Source: Methanothrix sp. (GTDB taxonomy: Archaea > Halobacteriota > Methanosarcinia > Methanotrichales > Methanotrichaceae). From it: a DNA stretch of 64,000 nucleotides. The notes under the pieces are model-generated. The model saw nothing but the letters and a program-made list of their open reading frames with translations. It was not told where the DNA came from and ran no database searches. This document shows, piece by piece, positions 33,659 to 43,310 of this stretch; positions within the stretch are counted from its first letter, which is position 1; the number at the start of each line of letters is the position of its first letter. The DNA lies in NCBI RefSeq assembly GCF_016706325.1, contig NZ_JADJJX010000001.1, positions 496,001 to 560,000 on the forward strand, written 5' to 3'. Position numbers and translations under genes: made by a program.

Positions 33659-36403
33659 TCAGGCCCCGGCCCGGATCGCCTCCCTCCCCGCCGCCAGGGC
33701 CTCCTTCAGCCTCTCTGTATCCGGCCCTCCGCCCTGAGCCAGCTCCGGCCTGCCGCCTCCGCCTCCGCCCAGGGCTCTGGCTGCGGCCTTGATTATGCTC
33801 CCCGCCTTGATGCCTTTGGCCAGGCCCGACTGACCAACGGCCGCCACCAGCTTTCCGCTCTTCGAGCCCAGCAGGGCCACGCAGTCCTCCTCCGCCAGCA
33901 GGGCCGCGGCCTTGAGCAGCTCATCGATATCCGCATTGCCCATCTTCTGCACAACAACCCGCAGGCCGTCGATTGTTTCGGCCTCAGCCGTCAGCGTCTT
34001 CAGCCGCACTGTGGCCAGATCCTCCTTCAGCCGCTCGATCTCCTTCTGCTGGCTCTTCCACTCCTCAAAGAACCTCTCCGCAGTCCTGGGGAGCTGCTCA
34101 TTTGGCACCCTCAGGATGCCTGCAGCTCTGGCCAGAAGGTCATCCCTGGCCTGACAAGCCCGCACCGCCGCCTCGCCGGCAGCGAACTCTATCCTCTCCA
34201 CCCCGTCCTGAATCCTCTCCGTCCGCAGGATCTTGATCATACCGATCATGCCGGTATTGGTGACGTGAGTCCCGGCGCAGGCCTCAATATCGCTTCCCAC
34301 CCTGACCACCCGGATGAGCTTGCCTGGGGGCACCCCCCCCTGATAGAGCTCGAATCCGAAGAGCTTCTCCGCCTCAGTGCGGGGGAGGAACTGGGTATCA
34401 ACAGGAGTGAGCTCCATCACCCTGCGATTGGCCTCCAGCTCTATGGCCTTAAGCTCGGCATCACTGATCCTCTTGAAATGGGATATATCCAGCCGGGCCC
34501 GCTCCTCGCTCTTCTGCGCCCCCGCCTGCCAGATGTGCTTGCCCAGGATGCGTTTGGCCGAGTCGTGGACCAGGTGCGTCGCTGTATGATGGCGGGCATG
34601 AGCCAGCCGGCGGAGCATATCCACCCTTCCCCGAACCAGGTCCCCCCTGGCCAGGCCGCCGGGCTGAGCCAGCTTATGCAGGACCACATCTCCCGACTTC
34701 TGCACATCCACAACCCTGTAGACCTGCCCATCCCTCTCCAGGGTGCCGTGATCGGCAGGCTGCCCTCCCCCCTCGGGATAAAGGAGGGTCCTGTCCAGTA
34801 TGACCGCCCCCTCGCCCTCTGCCCCCTCCACTACATCCAAAACCCGGGCCTCGAACTCCTCCTCGAAGGGATTCTCATAGAAGAGCAGCTCCGTCTTGCC
34901 CGGTATGGGGGGCTTTTTCTCCTCCTCCGGCTCTGCCCGGATGTGCTTTTTTGCGACCAGAGAGTAGAAGTTGTCCGGCAGCTCCACCTCAGCCCCCGCC
35001 TGCACTGCTGCCTCGCGAGCGATCTCCGGCGGGATGCCATGGCTATCATAAAGAGCTATCATCTCCCTCAGGGGCACGGGCTCCTTTTTCTTCAGATAGC
35101 TCTCTGCCGTCTTCCGGACCAGCCTCATCCCCTTCTCCAGGGTCTCAGCATACTTCTGCTCCTCCTGATCTAAGATCTCCCTGATGGTAGGGAAAGACTC
35201 CCGCCAGTCAGGATAATCCAGCCGGGAGATCTGCAGCTCCACCAGATCCGCCAGGGGCAGATGCAGTCCCAGCTCCCTCATCTGCCGGAGGGTGCGCCGG
35301 ATGACCAGCCGGGAGAGGTAGCCGCCCTTGACATTGGAGGGTATGATCCCGTCGCCCAGCATATAGGCCAGGCAGCGGGTGTGATCGACCACCGCATAGA
35401 CCCTCTCCATGGGTAAAATGGCCTTCTCCAGCCGCTGGGGATCGATGCCGATGGTGGCGGCGATCTTCGCCCGCAGATCGCTCATCGAGTGCTCGTCCAG
35501 GTCCACCATCCCCGCCAGACGGGCATTCTGAGCGAAGATCTCTGCATACTCCGGATCGGCCAGGTTGTGCTCGACGCCCGCCAGGTCTGCCACCTGCCTG
35601 ACCAGATCCGGGAATATGGCATCATAGATGGTGGGAGCGCCATTGGAGGCCCAGACAAACCTCTCCAGGCCATAGCCGGTATCGACAATGTAGTTTTTCA
35701 TCTTCTCATAGCGCTCGCCCTTGATCTCCACAGGGCCATTGGGCGTGGCCACCAGATCCATGAACACCAGTGTGGCCAGCTCCAGGCCCCCCACCATCAC
35801 CTCCACACTCGGACCGGCATTGCCCCCGCCTGCCCAGGGGTTCTCCTTATAGGTCACAGCCAAGGGATCCATCCCCAGGCCAATGAGAAGTTGATCGCAG
35901 AGTCGCACCGTCTGGTCCTTCCAGTAGATCTCCTTCTCCAGGGTGTTGAATGCATGATGGGCCATCATCTCAAAGGTGGTAAGATGCCTCCCGCTCCGCC
36001 CCACAGAGTCCAGGTCGTCCAGGCGGATGCAGGGCTGGCTGATGGTCAGGGGGTTGGCCGGAGGTGGCACCAGACCTGAGGTGACAAAAGGCTGAAAATC
36101 GGCAATGGAAGCGATGGTCAGATAGATGTCATCCCGCCAGCGGGCCGCCACAGGATATCTCTTGATGCGGGTGTGTCCCCGGGCCTCGAAGAAGGCCAGA
36201 TAATGCTCGCGCATCTCGTCCAGACTGTACTGGCGCTCGAATATGGGTGAGCCGATAAAGGTATAGGGATCGCAGGGAGGATCACCACAGGTATCCCTGC
36301 TCTCATCCCTGGTCCAGAAGAATTTGCCGCATCTTTTGCAGTTCTTATGATGGAATCCTTCCTCGATGAAGAAGTCCAATCGGTATTCGTCCTCTGTGAA
36401 CAT
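33659..36403 (-). CDS. alaS: Alanyl-tRNA synthetase
   Basis: Charges tRNA-Ala and edits Ser/Gly mischarging. At 914 residues it is the archaeal form. The N-terminal zinc-like segment (CKRCGKFFWTRDESRDTCG) precedes the class II catalytic domain (TIASIADFQPFVTSG, QPCIRLDDLDSVGRSGRH). The editing domain has RHHTATHLVHDSAKR and CAGTHVTNTG, and the C-Ala region has the Gly-rich GGGGGGRPELAQGGG. Stands alone, flanked by the toxin-antitoxin remnant and gfcR. Confidence 0.97.
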   Translation of the reverse strand: MFTEDEYRLDFFIEEGFHHKNCKRCGKFFWTRDESRDTCGDPPCDPYTFIGSPIFERQYSLDEMREHYLAFFEARGHTRIKRYPVAARWRDDIYLTIASIADFQPFVTSGLVPPPANPLTISQPCIRLDDLDSVGRSGRHLTTFEMMAHHAFNTLEKEIYWKDQTVRLCDQLLIGLGMDPLAVTYKENPWAGGGNAGPSVEVMVGGLELATLVFMDLVATPNGPVEIKGERYEKMKNYIVDTGYGLERFVWASNGAPTIYDAIFPDLVRQVADLAGVEHNLADPEYAEIFAQNARLAGMVDLDEHSMSDLRAKIAATIGIDPQRLEKAILPMERVYAVVDHTRCLAYMLGDGIIPSNVKGGYLSRLVIRRTLRQMRELGLHLPLADLVELQISRLDYPDWRESFPTIREILDQEEQKYAETLEKGMRLVRKTAESYLKKKEPVPLREMIALYDSHGIPPEIAREAAVQAGAEVELPDNFYSLVAKKHIRAEPEEEKKPPIPGKTELLFYENPFEEEFEARVLDVVEGAEGEGAVILDRTLLYPEGGGQPADHGTLERDGQVYRVVDVQKSGDVVLHKLAQPGGLARGDLVRGRVDMLRRLAHARHHTATHLVHDSAKRILGKHIWQAGAQKSEERARLDISHFKRISDAELKAIELEANRRVMELTPVDTQFLPRTEAEKLFGFELYQGGVPPGKLIRVVRVGSDIEACAGTHVTNTGMIGMIKILRTERIQDGVERIEFAAGEAAVRACQARDDLLARAAGILRVPNEQLPRTAERFFEEWKSQQKEIERLKEDLATVRLKTLTAEAETIDGLRVVVQKMGNADIDELLKAAALLAEEDCVALLGSKSGKLVAAVGQSGLAKGIKAGSIIKAAARALGGGGGGRPELAQGGGPDTERLKEALAAGREAIRAGA

Positions 36404-36513
36404 GGCGCATCAGCTTTTATCGGGAAGAAGGGCGAGGATTGCTAAAAGGTTTTCCAAATGGCCAGGGTTAGCTGGCCATCAGAACAGACTCAGTCATCTG
36501 ACTCACCTGGCTC

Positions 36514-37131
36514 CTAGTTCACTCTTATGACCTTCAGAAGAGAGACCACAGGCACTCCGGCCACCTCGTCAATGCCCTTCTTATCGATCAGGACGGCGAT
36601 GGCATTGATCTTGGCCCCATGCTCATCCAAATACCCCACCGCCTCCTCCAGAGTGTGGCCGGAGGTGATCACATCATCGATGATGATGCAGTTCTTCTCC
36701 TGGACATCGGAGAAGTTGGAGCTAAGGTTGCCCTTGGCCCTCTTGTTCTCCTGGGCGATCATCTGCTTGCTGGGAGTGTAGACTGCAAGCTCTGCTGACA
36801 GGTCATTGGCCACCATGCTGGCTATGGGCAGGCCGCTGAGGGCGATTCCCACCACCACATCCACACTGCTCTCATTCGCCTCCAGGGTCTCATAGATGAT
36901 ATCGGCTATAGCCTCGGATATATGATTGAGCCTGAAGGCGCTCCGGCCAATGGCCGACCAGTCCACAGAGATATCCTTGGGGCCGGGTGCGGTGCTCGCC
37001 TTCTCAGCATGGGTCAAAAGCCAGGTCACTGTCTCCTCGGAGACGTTCAGCTCCTCTGAGATCTGACCTTCTACCAGCCCTTCTGCCTTCAGTTCAGCTG
37101 CCTTCTTCATCAAAGTCTCAATGTTTTTCAT
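36514..37131 (-). CDS. gfcR: GfcR-type HTH/phosphoribosyltransferase regulator
   Basis: A 205-residue protein from the ATG at 37131, which overlaps the nob1 stop by four bases. The N-terminal 60 residues form an HTH (ELKAEGLVEGQISEELNVS), and the rest is a type I phosphoribosyltransferase with IIIDDVITSGHTLEEAVGYL, the PRPP loop. The PyrE-like group with an HTH acts in haloarchaea as the sugar-metabolism regulator GfcR. Whether this one binds DNA, PRPP or both is unproved. It is not a plain orotate phosphoribosyltransferase. Confidence 0.85.
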   Translation of the reverse strand: MKNIETLMKKAAELKAEGLVEGQISEELNVSEETVTWLLTHAEKASTAPGPKDISVDWSAIGRSAFRLNHISEAIADIIYETLEANESSVDVVVGIALSGLPIASMVANDLSAELAVYTPSKQMIAQENKRAKGNLSSNFSDVQEKNCIIIDDVITSGHTLEEAVGYLDEHGAKINAIAVLIDKKGIDEVAGVPVVSLLKVIRVN

Positions 37132-37580
37132 TTCATACACCTTTTCCTCTTTCCGGCAGGAGTTCCGCAATCAGGACATTCTTCCCCCTCAAATCTCCGA
37201 CCACAGCCCTGGCACCTTTGAATATATTTACGCTTTTTCTTTATCCGGGGCTGGCCGATGGGCTCGATCTTCAGGCCGAGGTGAAGGGCGACATTTTGCA
37301 GAGCATAGTCATCGGTAGCGAGAGTGGCCCTCAACTCCAGCGCCTTGGCCAGGACCTCCAGATCGGCAGCAGAGAGTGAGCGAATGTCCCCGGTCTCTTC
37401 TGCTGCACCCCGAGCTGCCTTCAAGGCCATTGAGCTGGGGCTCTCCACCCGGGCATCATATATGTGGAGCCTGGACCTGGCTCTTATATCCTTGAGCTCC
37501 GCCTCTACTGCGGGGACGGTTATCAACTCCCCCTGGGGCCTCTTGCCCCAGATGAACACCGAAGCGTCCGCTACGGTCAT
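37128..37580 (-). CDS. nob1: rRNA maturation endonuclease Nob1
   Basis: Cuts the 3' end of 16S rRNA late in small-subunit assembly. A PIN domain with acidic residues (VADASVFIWGK, LSAADLEVLAKALEL, LATDDYALQNVA) is followed by a zinc ribbon (CQGCGRRFEGEECPDCG) near residues 125-141. ATGs at 37586 and 37580 are both near the predicted transcript start; I choose the second. Co-transcribed with gfcR. Confidence 0.92.
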   Translation of the reverse strand: MTVADASVFIWGKRPQGELITVPAVEAELKDIRARSRLHIYDARVESPSSMALKAARGAAEETGDIRSLSAADLEVLAKALELRATLATDDYALQNVALHLGLKIEPIGQPRIKKKRKYIQRCQGCGRRFEGEECPDCGTPAGKRKRCMK

Positions 37581-37667
37581 ACACATGCAATTGCAATTCT
37601 AGGTTATAGTACTTGGACTTTTCCCGGACCAAAACGCTATTATCATATAATGCGGTCAGAGACTTCG

Positions 37668-38111
37668 ATGGCCAAGAAGGAGAAGAAGTCTCGCAGGAAG
37701 GATGAGCAAGGGCTGGCAGCGGCACAGCGGGAAAAGAATGTGACAGAAAAGGAGAGGGAACCTAAAGAGAGAAAGGAGTCGCCAAGGCCCGTGCCCAAGA
37801 GCGCTGCCGAGAGAAAAAAGGATCGGCATGATGGGATAGTCAAGACCGTCTTCGCCGCCGCACTGGGGGTTCTGGCAGGCTTTGGATGCTATCACCTGGC
37901 CAGCAGCACGGGCGAATACCCCTGGCAGATAGGCGAATACCCCTGGCATTTTATACTGTTATCAGTGCTTCTGGCCACCTTTTTGGTGCAGAGAGCCATC
38001 TACCCCCTGATGGGGATAGATGCAGCCAGATTCAAGACCAAGGACTGGCTCTATGTGGGGTTCATTGCAGTCGATCTCTGGCTGGTCACCTGGACGATAC
38101 TTCTCAATTGA
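37668..38111 (+). CDS. EMC6-like membrane protein
   Basis: A 147-residue protein from the ATG at 37668, probably leaderless after the TATCATATAA element. The first 55 residues are a very charged Lys/Glu/Arg tail. Three membrane helices follow (VFAAALGVLAGFGCYHLA, FILLSVLLATFLVQRAIYPL, YVGFIAVDLWLVTWTILLN), with the conserved AARFKTKDWLYVG loop. This fits archaeal EMC6-like proteins, relatives of a membrane-protein insertase subunit. It lies eight bases before the ABCE1 gene, and the pair is likely an operon linking membrane insertion with ribosome recycling (inference). Confidence 0.7.
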   Translation: MAKKEKKSRRKDEQGLAAAQREKNVTEKEREPKERKESPRPVPKSAAERKKDRHDGIVKTVFAAALGVLAGFGCYHLASSTGEYPWQIGEYPWHFILLSVLLATFLVQRAIYPLMGIDAARFKTKDWLYVGFIAVDLWLVTWTILLN

Positions 38112-38119
38112 GGTAGAAG

Positions 38120-39880
38120 ATGAGGATAGCTATCATCAATCGCGATCGATGCCAACCGAGAAAGTGCTCCAAAGAGTGTGAATACTTCTGCCCGCCCGTC
38201 CGCACGGGCGATGAGACCATCGTCTTTGTGGACGGCAAACCCCAGATCACTGAGAATCTCTGCGTGGGCTGCGGCATATGCGTGCACAAATGCCCCTTTG
38301 GAGCGATCACCATCATCAACCTGCCAGAGGAGATGGAGGATCCAATTCACAGATACGGCCAGAACGGCTTTGCCCTTTACGGCCTGCCCGTGCCGATCGA
38401 GGGAAGGGTCACCGGCCTCTTGGGCCCCAATGGCATAGGGAAGAGCACAGCGGTGTCCATCCTCTCCGGCATCCTCCGGCCGAACCTGGGCAAAGCTGCC
38501 TCCTGGGAGGAGGTCTTCCAGCGCTTCTCCGGCTCCATCCTGGGAGATTATCTGAAGAAGGTGGCCGCTAAAGGGATCAAGACCTCCTACAAACCCCAGT
38601 ACATTGATCGCATCCCGAAGAGCTATTCAGGCATTGTCTCAGGCCTCCTGGAGAGGACGGATGAGAGGGGAGCCCTCCCTGAGCTGATGGAGAGCTTGGG
38701 GATATCAAAGCTGATGGAAAGAGATATCTCCAGCCTCAGCGGCGGCGAGCTGCAGAGGGTGGCCATTGCTGCTGCCGCCGCCAGGGACGCAGACTTTTAT
38801 TTCTTCGATGAGATCAGCCCGTACCTTGATATCTATCAGCGAATCAACTCCGCCCGCATACTGCAGAGACTGGCCCGGGATAAGGCGGTGATGGTGGTAG
38901 AACACGACCTAGCCCTCCTCGACCTGCTGGCGGATAACGTCCATCTCATCTATGGCACCCCCGGCGCCTACGGAGTGATAACCAGGCCCAAAGGGGTGCG
39001 GGTGGGCATAAACCAGTACCTTCGCGGCAACCTGCCCGAGGAGAATGTTCGCTTTCGCGATACAGCCATCAACTTCGAGGTACATGCCCCCCGGATAGAG
39101 AAGGATATCCCCTCCCTCATCGCCTATGATGCCTTTGCTATGCAGTACTCCTCCTTCCGCCTGGAGGCAGAGCCGGGGATCATTCGCCGGGGGGAGGTGG
39201 TGGGGATCTTGGGCCCCAATGGCATTGGAAAGACAACTTATATCAAGATCCTGGCAGGGGTGGAAAAGCCCACCACCGGGAGCTTCGAGAGCCAGCTGAA
39301 GATATCCTATAAGCCCCAATACCTGAAGGCAGAGACAGAGATGACTGTGGAGGGGATGCTGCGGGGAGTGACAGAGGGATTTGATAGCAGCTACTATCAG
39401 GCAGAGATCCTCGGGCCCATGGGCATCGGGCCCCTCTTGGAGAAGGCCCTCCCTGAGCTCTCCGGCGGAGAGCTGCAGAGGGTGGCCATAACCGCCTGCC
39501 TCAGCCGGGATGCAGACCTCTATCTCCTGGATGAGCCCTCCGCTCACCTGGATGTAGAGCAGAGGATGCTAGCGGCCAAGGTCATGCGCCGGTTTGCTGA
39601 GTCCTCTGAGAAGACCGTCCTGGTGGTGGACCATGACATCTATCTGATCGACCTGATGTCCGAGCGTCTGATGGTCTTCGAGGGCGTTCCGGGAGTCCTC
39701 GGCGTGGCTCATACCCCCCTGGAGATGCGCGAGGGGATGAACGCCTTCCTCAAGGGGATAGGCATAACCTTCCGGCGGGACGAAGAGATCCGCAGGCCCA
39801 GGGTCAATAAACCTGAGTCCAGGCTGGACCGGATGCAAAAGGAGCAGGGAGAGTACTACTATCAGATTGAAGAAGCCTGA
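38120..39880 (+). CDS. Ribosome recycling ATPase ABCE1 (RLI)
   Basis: Splits ribosomes after termination together with aPelota/aRF1. Its 586 residues show two [4Fe-4S] sites at the N-terminus (RDRCQPRKCSKECEYFCPP and ENLCVGCGICVHKCPFGA), then two ABC domains with Walker A GPNGIGKST and GPNGIGKTT, signatures LSGGELQRVAIAAA and LSGGELQRVAITAC, and Walker B FFDEISPYLD and LLDEPSAHLD. Complete and typical. Confidence 0.98.
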   Translation: MRIAIINRDRCQPRKCSKECEYFCPPVRTGDETIVFVDGKPQITENLCVGCGICVHKCPFGAITIINLPEEMEDPIHRYGQNGFALYGLPVPIEGRVTGLLGPNGIGKSTAVSILSGILRPNLGKAASWEEVFQRFSGSILGDYLKKVAAKGIKTSYKPQYIDRIPKSYSGIVSGLLERTDERGALPELMESLGISKLMERDISSLSGGELQRVAIAAAAARDADFYFFDEISPYLDIYQRINSARILQRLARDKAVMVVEHDLALLDLLADNVHLIYGTPGAYGVITRPKGVRVGINQYLRGNLPEENVRFRDTAINFEVHAPRIEKDIPSLIAYDAFAMQYSSFRLEAEPGIIRRGEVVGILGPNGIGKTTYIKILAGVEKPTTGSFESQLKISYKPQYLKAETEMTVEGMLRGVTEGFDSSYYQAEILGPMGIGPLLEKALPELSGGELQRVAITACLSRDADLYLLDEPSAHLDVEQRMLAAKVMRRFAESSEKTVLVVDHDIYLIDLMSERLMVFEGVPGVLGVAHTPLEMREGMNAFLKGIGITFRRDEEIRRPRVNKPESRLDRMQKEQGEYYYQIEEA

Positions 39881-39892
39881 AGTGACGGGAAG

Positions 39893-40990
39893 ATGCGGGA
39901 ATTCTTCCGGCGGATAAATCCGTTCAACCGCCATCTCATACGCAACCTGGAAGCGGGAACGCTGCTGGAGATATTCTTGGTCATGGCGGTATGCTCCGTC
40001 CTGGGAATACGCTTCTTTCTCGCCCTGACAGGATATCCCAGCCTCAGCCCGGGCAATCTCCATATCGCTCATGTCCTCCTGGGCGGAGTGCTCATGATGA
40101 TCGCCCTGGTCATCAATCTGGGTTACATCAATAAATCAGCAAACTACCTGGTGGCGGTGATCGGAGGCCTGGGATTTGGCGCTTTCATCGATGAGCTGGG
40201 CAAGTTCATCACCGGGGATAACGATTATTTCTTCAAGCCCACAGTGGCTCTGATTTATATTGTATTTGTCTTATTATACCTGGCAGTTCAGACCCTGATC
40301 AGAAAGCCGAAGCTCACCGAGCAGGAGAGACTGATAAATGTCCTGGAGCTGGCAAAAGAGGCAGTCTTGGAGGATCTGGACCGCCTGGAGAGGAGAAAGG
40401 CCCTGGCTCTGCTGAGAGAGAGCCCCCAGGACAATCCCATGACCCGGGCCCTGCAGGAGCTCCTTCAGAGCACCGACAGTGTGCCCTTGCCCAAAGCCGA
40501 CATCTACACCGCCACCAAGCAGCGCCTGCGCCGTTACTACCGCAGGCTCGTCAAGAAGAGCTGGTTTGTGAAAGCGGTTATGGCCTTCTTCATCCTTCAG
40601 TCCCTGTTAACCCTGGGCATCGACCTCTTGCTCATCTACCTCCGGCTCAACCTGGAGAGGGGCTTGTATGCCATATTTCCCGACCTGTCGTTCTTCGATC
40701 TGGCCGGGCTGGGCGCAGCCACTCTATCCTCCGCCATGGTCATCTATGCCATCATGAAGATGAAAAGCTCCCGCCTGGAGGCCTACCGGATGCTCAAAAG
40801 CGCCATCCTGGTGCAGATATTCATAGTGCAGGTCATACTCTTCTACTGGGCAGAGCTTCCCGCCCTGCTGGGCCTGATCGGAAATATCTGCGTGCTTTTG
40901 GTTCTCAACTACATGATCCTTCAGGAGACAAATGGCAGCCGGAGCCAGGAGAACCGCACCAAAAAAAGAGAGGCTACAGCCGGCAGCTGA
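39893..40990 (+). CDS. Multi-span membrane protein, unrecognised
   Basis: A 365-residue protein with about seven predicted membrane helices in two blocks (residues about 25-140 and 225-345), separated by a charged soluble segment rich in Leu/Arg/Glu (KLTEQERLINVLELAKEAVLEDL in part). The N-terminal block ends with GGLGFGAFIDELGKFITGDNDYFF, which has acidic residues at a membrane boundary. No family recognised. It begins 13 bases after ABCE1 and may share its transcript. Transport or sensing are possible, neither supported. Confidence 0.65.
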   Translation: MREFFRRINPFNRHLIRNLEAGTLLEIFLVMAVCSVLGIRFFLALTGYPSLSPGNLHIAHVLLGGVLMMIALVINLGYINKSANYLVAVIGGLGFGAFIDELGKFITGDNDYFFKPTVALIYIVFVLLYLAVQTLIRKPKLTEQERLINVLELAKEAVLEDLDRLERRKALALLRESPQDNPMTRALQELLQSTDSVPLPKADIYTATKQRLRRYYRRLVKKSWFVKAVMAFFILQSLLTLGIDLLLIYLRLNLERGLYAIFPDLSFFDLAGLGAATLSSAMVIYAIMKMKSSRLEAYRMLKSAILVQIFIVQVILFYWAELPALLGLIGNICVLLVLNYMILQETNGSRSQENRTKKREATAGS

Positions 40991-41020
40991 TGCTGACATT
41001 CCCGAATATTGATGAGGTCG

Positions 41021-41080
41021 AAGGCATCCATCTGAGATCGAGGGCATCCATCTGAGATCAAGGGCATTCATCTGAGATTA
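41021..41080. repeat. Three tandem copies of a 20-bp unit
   Basis: Three units close to AGGGCATCCATCTGAGATCA follow each other. The array starts after the membrane-protein gene and extends into the last codons of the convergent SET-protein gene, so its right end is coding. Confidence 0.8.
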
Positions 41081-41675
41081 AAGAGAACTTGACATAAGGA
41101 AAAACCATTGGCCTGCACTTAGATCTTATCGCTTCTGTCAGCCTCCTGGCTTCCTCATCCTCAAGGGAGAATAGGTTCTGTTCGACAGCAAAGATACAGC
41201 CTACTGCCTCTGAGATGCGCCTGCGCCACCGATCATAGGTCTGGAGGTCAACCTGCAAGCCACCTGTGACCACCCCCCGGCAGATTGATGCATTGCAATT
41301 GCATTCTATTCTATAGGGAAAAGAGCTGTAGAACAGACTATAATCCCCTGTGATCTCCTCTCCCTCAGATATGTCCTTGACGGCAATATCGCAATAGGCA
41401 TCATCCACAAACAGGCTCAGGGTGTTGGCATCACAGCTATGGTTGAGCTTCTCTTCTCCATCCCCCAGCAGCCAATTGCCCGACTCATCCTGCACTCCAT
41501 ACCTGATGGTCTTATCCTTCTCCTCCTCAGACATAGATAAAAAGTCATCATAGCTGATGAAGGCACAATTTTTTCTCAAGAAATATACAATAGTCCCCAG
41601 GGGGATATCCTCCCCGGCAAAGACTCCGTCCCCCTCTATACCACTCTCATGTATATGGGTTTTAACTAAATACAT
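41058..41675 (-). CDS. SET-domain protein lysine methyltransferase
   Basis: A 205-residue SET protein. GDGVFAGEDIPLGTIVYF opens the SET fold, KLNHSCDANT is the cofactor-binding NHxC motif, and ISEGEEITGDYSLFY supplies the GEExxxxY-type end. A post-SET cysteine cluster (CNCNASICRG) follows, then a helical C-terminus. A SET protein of Methanosarcina mazei methylates the chromatin protein MC1-alpha; a similar chromatin or ribosomal target is possible here. The C-terminal tail overlaps a 20-bp repeat. Single gene. Confidence 0.85.
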   Translation of the reverse strand: MYLVKTHIHESGIEGDGVFAGEDIPLGTIVYFLRKNCAFISYDDFLSMSEEEKDKTIRYGVQDESGNWLLGDGEEKLNHSCDANTLSLFVDDAYCDIAVKDISEGEEITGDYSLFYSSFPYRIECNCNASICRGVVTGGLQVDLQTYDRWRRRISEAVGCIFAVEQNLFSLEDEEARRLTEAIRSKCRPMVFPYVKFSLISDECP

Positions 41676-41889
41676 AGATCGCTATTGCCATTAATAGTAA
41701 TTGAACTTTTTTATGAACTCCTTTGCAGATCTGCGTCGAGTGCGGCTCTTTTCTGATTTCAGCATATAGCTCAGCCCGATACCGGTGCTGAAACCCAAAG
41801 GCCCGCCCTCTGAGCCACTCTCCGGGAATAGGATGCGATCTTGAGGAAAAGCGGCCCTATTTTCAAAAGAAAGAAGATGCCTTGCAGGA

Positions 41890-42537
41890 TCAAAAGAGCC
41901 GCATCAGCTCCTCGGCGATGATCCTGTAGCCCGCCTCATTGGGATGATCCAGGCCCGGCAGGATAAAAGAGCTCAGGGAAGCGCCGGCCTGCACCCTTCT
42001 CATCCAGGCAGCATAGACGTCCACAAATCCGGCGTCCATCTCTTCAGCCACCCTCTCCACCGCCTGATAATAGTCCAGCACCATCCGGTCATAGGGAGGG
42101 GTCTCCAGGGGCTGGGAGGATAGGAGAAGGATCTCCGAGTTTGGGCCAGCCCGGATGCGGCGGACCATCTCCACCAGGTTTATCTCGAACTCCTCCAGCC
42201 CCAGACCCAAAACGCAATCATTGATGCCGAAGTTTATTGTGACCAGGTCGGGCTCATAGGAGAGCACCGCCCAGTCCAGCCGGGCCAGGCCGTCCAGGCT
42301 GGTATCCCCGGAGAGGCCGGAGTTGATCATCTCGATCTTTGAGTCAGGGAACCTCTGCCGGAGCAACTCCTGCCAGAAGGAGGGAAATCCCCTCCGCACG
42401 GCATAGCCGGCAGTGATGGAGTCGCCAAAGCAGACGATGATAGCATCGGCCCCGTCCTCCAGATCCCGCCGTGTCCTTTCCACCCATCCCCTTCCCCCTT
42501 CGCCGCCCGTCCCATCTCCTGGATGCTCCCCATTCAT
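41890..42537 (-). CDS. SGNH/GDSL-family hydrolase
   Basis: A 215-residue esterase-like protein with all four SGNH blocks: IVCFGDSITAGYA (catalytic Ser), INSGLSGDTSLDG, VTINFGINDCV and LDHPNEAGYRI (catalytic Asp/His). It has no signal peptide; a Gly-rich charged stretch of about 25 residues starts the frame, so a later start is possible. Its ATG overlaps the trpA stop by four bases. The substrate, and any link to tryptophan synthesis, is unknown; it may simply share the transcript. Confidence 0.8.
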   Translation of the reverse strand: MNGEHPGDGTGGEGGRGWVERTRRDLEDGADAIIVCFGDSITAGYAVRRGFPSFWQELLRQRFPDSKIEMINSGLSGDTSLDGLARLDWAVLSYEPDLVTINFGINDCVLGLGLEEFEINLVEMVRRIRAGPNSEILLLSSQPLETPPYDRMVLDYYQAVERVAEEMDAGFVDVYAAWMRRVQAGASLSSFILPGLDHPNEAGYRIIAEELMRLF

Positions 42538-43310
42538 GACAACCTCTCCCGTCCCGCCTCTTTCACTGCCCTTTTCATCTCCGCCACAAGTGATTCCATC
42601 TCCTCGATCCTCCCCCGGGCTATCAGGTCAACGCAGACCGATCCCACAATAACGGCATCGGCCCCAGCCCGGATGACCTCAGCCGCCTGACCAGGAGTGG
42701 AGATACCAAAGCCTACCGCCTTGGGCACATCTCCTGCCATCCGGTGGATCAGCTCCCCGGTATCGGGCAACAGATCGTTTCTCGCCCCCGTCACCCCAGG
42801 CCGGGCCACCAGATAGAGGAAGCCGCCCGTCTCTTCAGCGAGGAGTCTCTGCCGCTCCGGTGGGGTATTGGAGGCCACCAGATAGATCAGGTCCACGCCA
42901 TGCCTGCTGCAGGCCGCCTTGAGGGGAGCGGCCTCCTCCGGGGGAAGGTCGGGGACGATCATGCCCGTTATGCCCGAGAGGAGACAGTCCTGGACGAACC
43001 TCTCCAGGCCGCGGGCATAGACCATATTGTAGTAGCCCATGAAGACCTTGGGCACAGGAACACTGACCTCTGCTGCCACCTGGAAATAGATATCGGTGTT
43101 CATCCCGGCGGCGATGGCCCTCTGTGCTGCTGCCTGGATGGTCGGCCCGTCTGCTATGGGATCGGAGTGAGGAAGGCCCAGCTCGATTATATCCGCTCCT
43201 GCCCGCACCACCCGCCTTACCAGCTCCGGGGTGGCAGCGGGTGAGGGATCTCCAGAGCAGAGGTAGACGATCAGCAGGGGGCTGCTCTTGAAGGCCTCAG
43301 AGATTCTCAT
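42534..43310 (-). CDS. trpA: Tryptophan synthase alpha chain
   Basis: Cleaves indole-3-glycerol phosphate to indole, which is channelled to TrpB. A TIM barrel of 258 residues with [35 protein letters not shown] (catalytic Glu and Asp), [23 protein letters not shown] and [15 protein letters not shown]. Overlaps trpB by 14 bases. Confidence 0.97.
   Translation of the reverse strand: MRISEAFKSSPLLIVYLCSGDPSPAATPELVRRVVRAGADIIELGLPHSDPIADGPTIQAAAQRAIAAGMNTDIYFQVAAEVSVPVPKVFMGYYNMVYARGLERFVQDCLLSGITGMIVPDLPPEEAAPLKAACSRHGVDLIYLVASNTPPERQRLLAEETGGFLYLVARPGVTGARNDLLPDTGELIHRMAGDVPKAVGFGISTPGQAAEVIRAGADAVIVGSVCVDLIARGRIEEMESLVAEMKRAVKEAGRERLS

Noticed and set aside
34265..35173. Plus-strand open frame of 302 residues
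   Set aside because: Antisense shadow of alaS, caused by high GC third positions.
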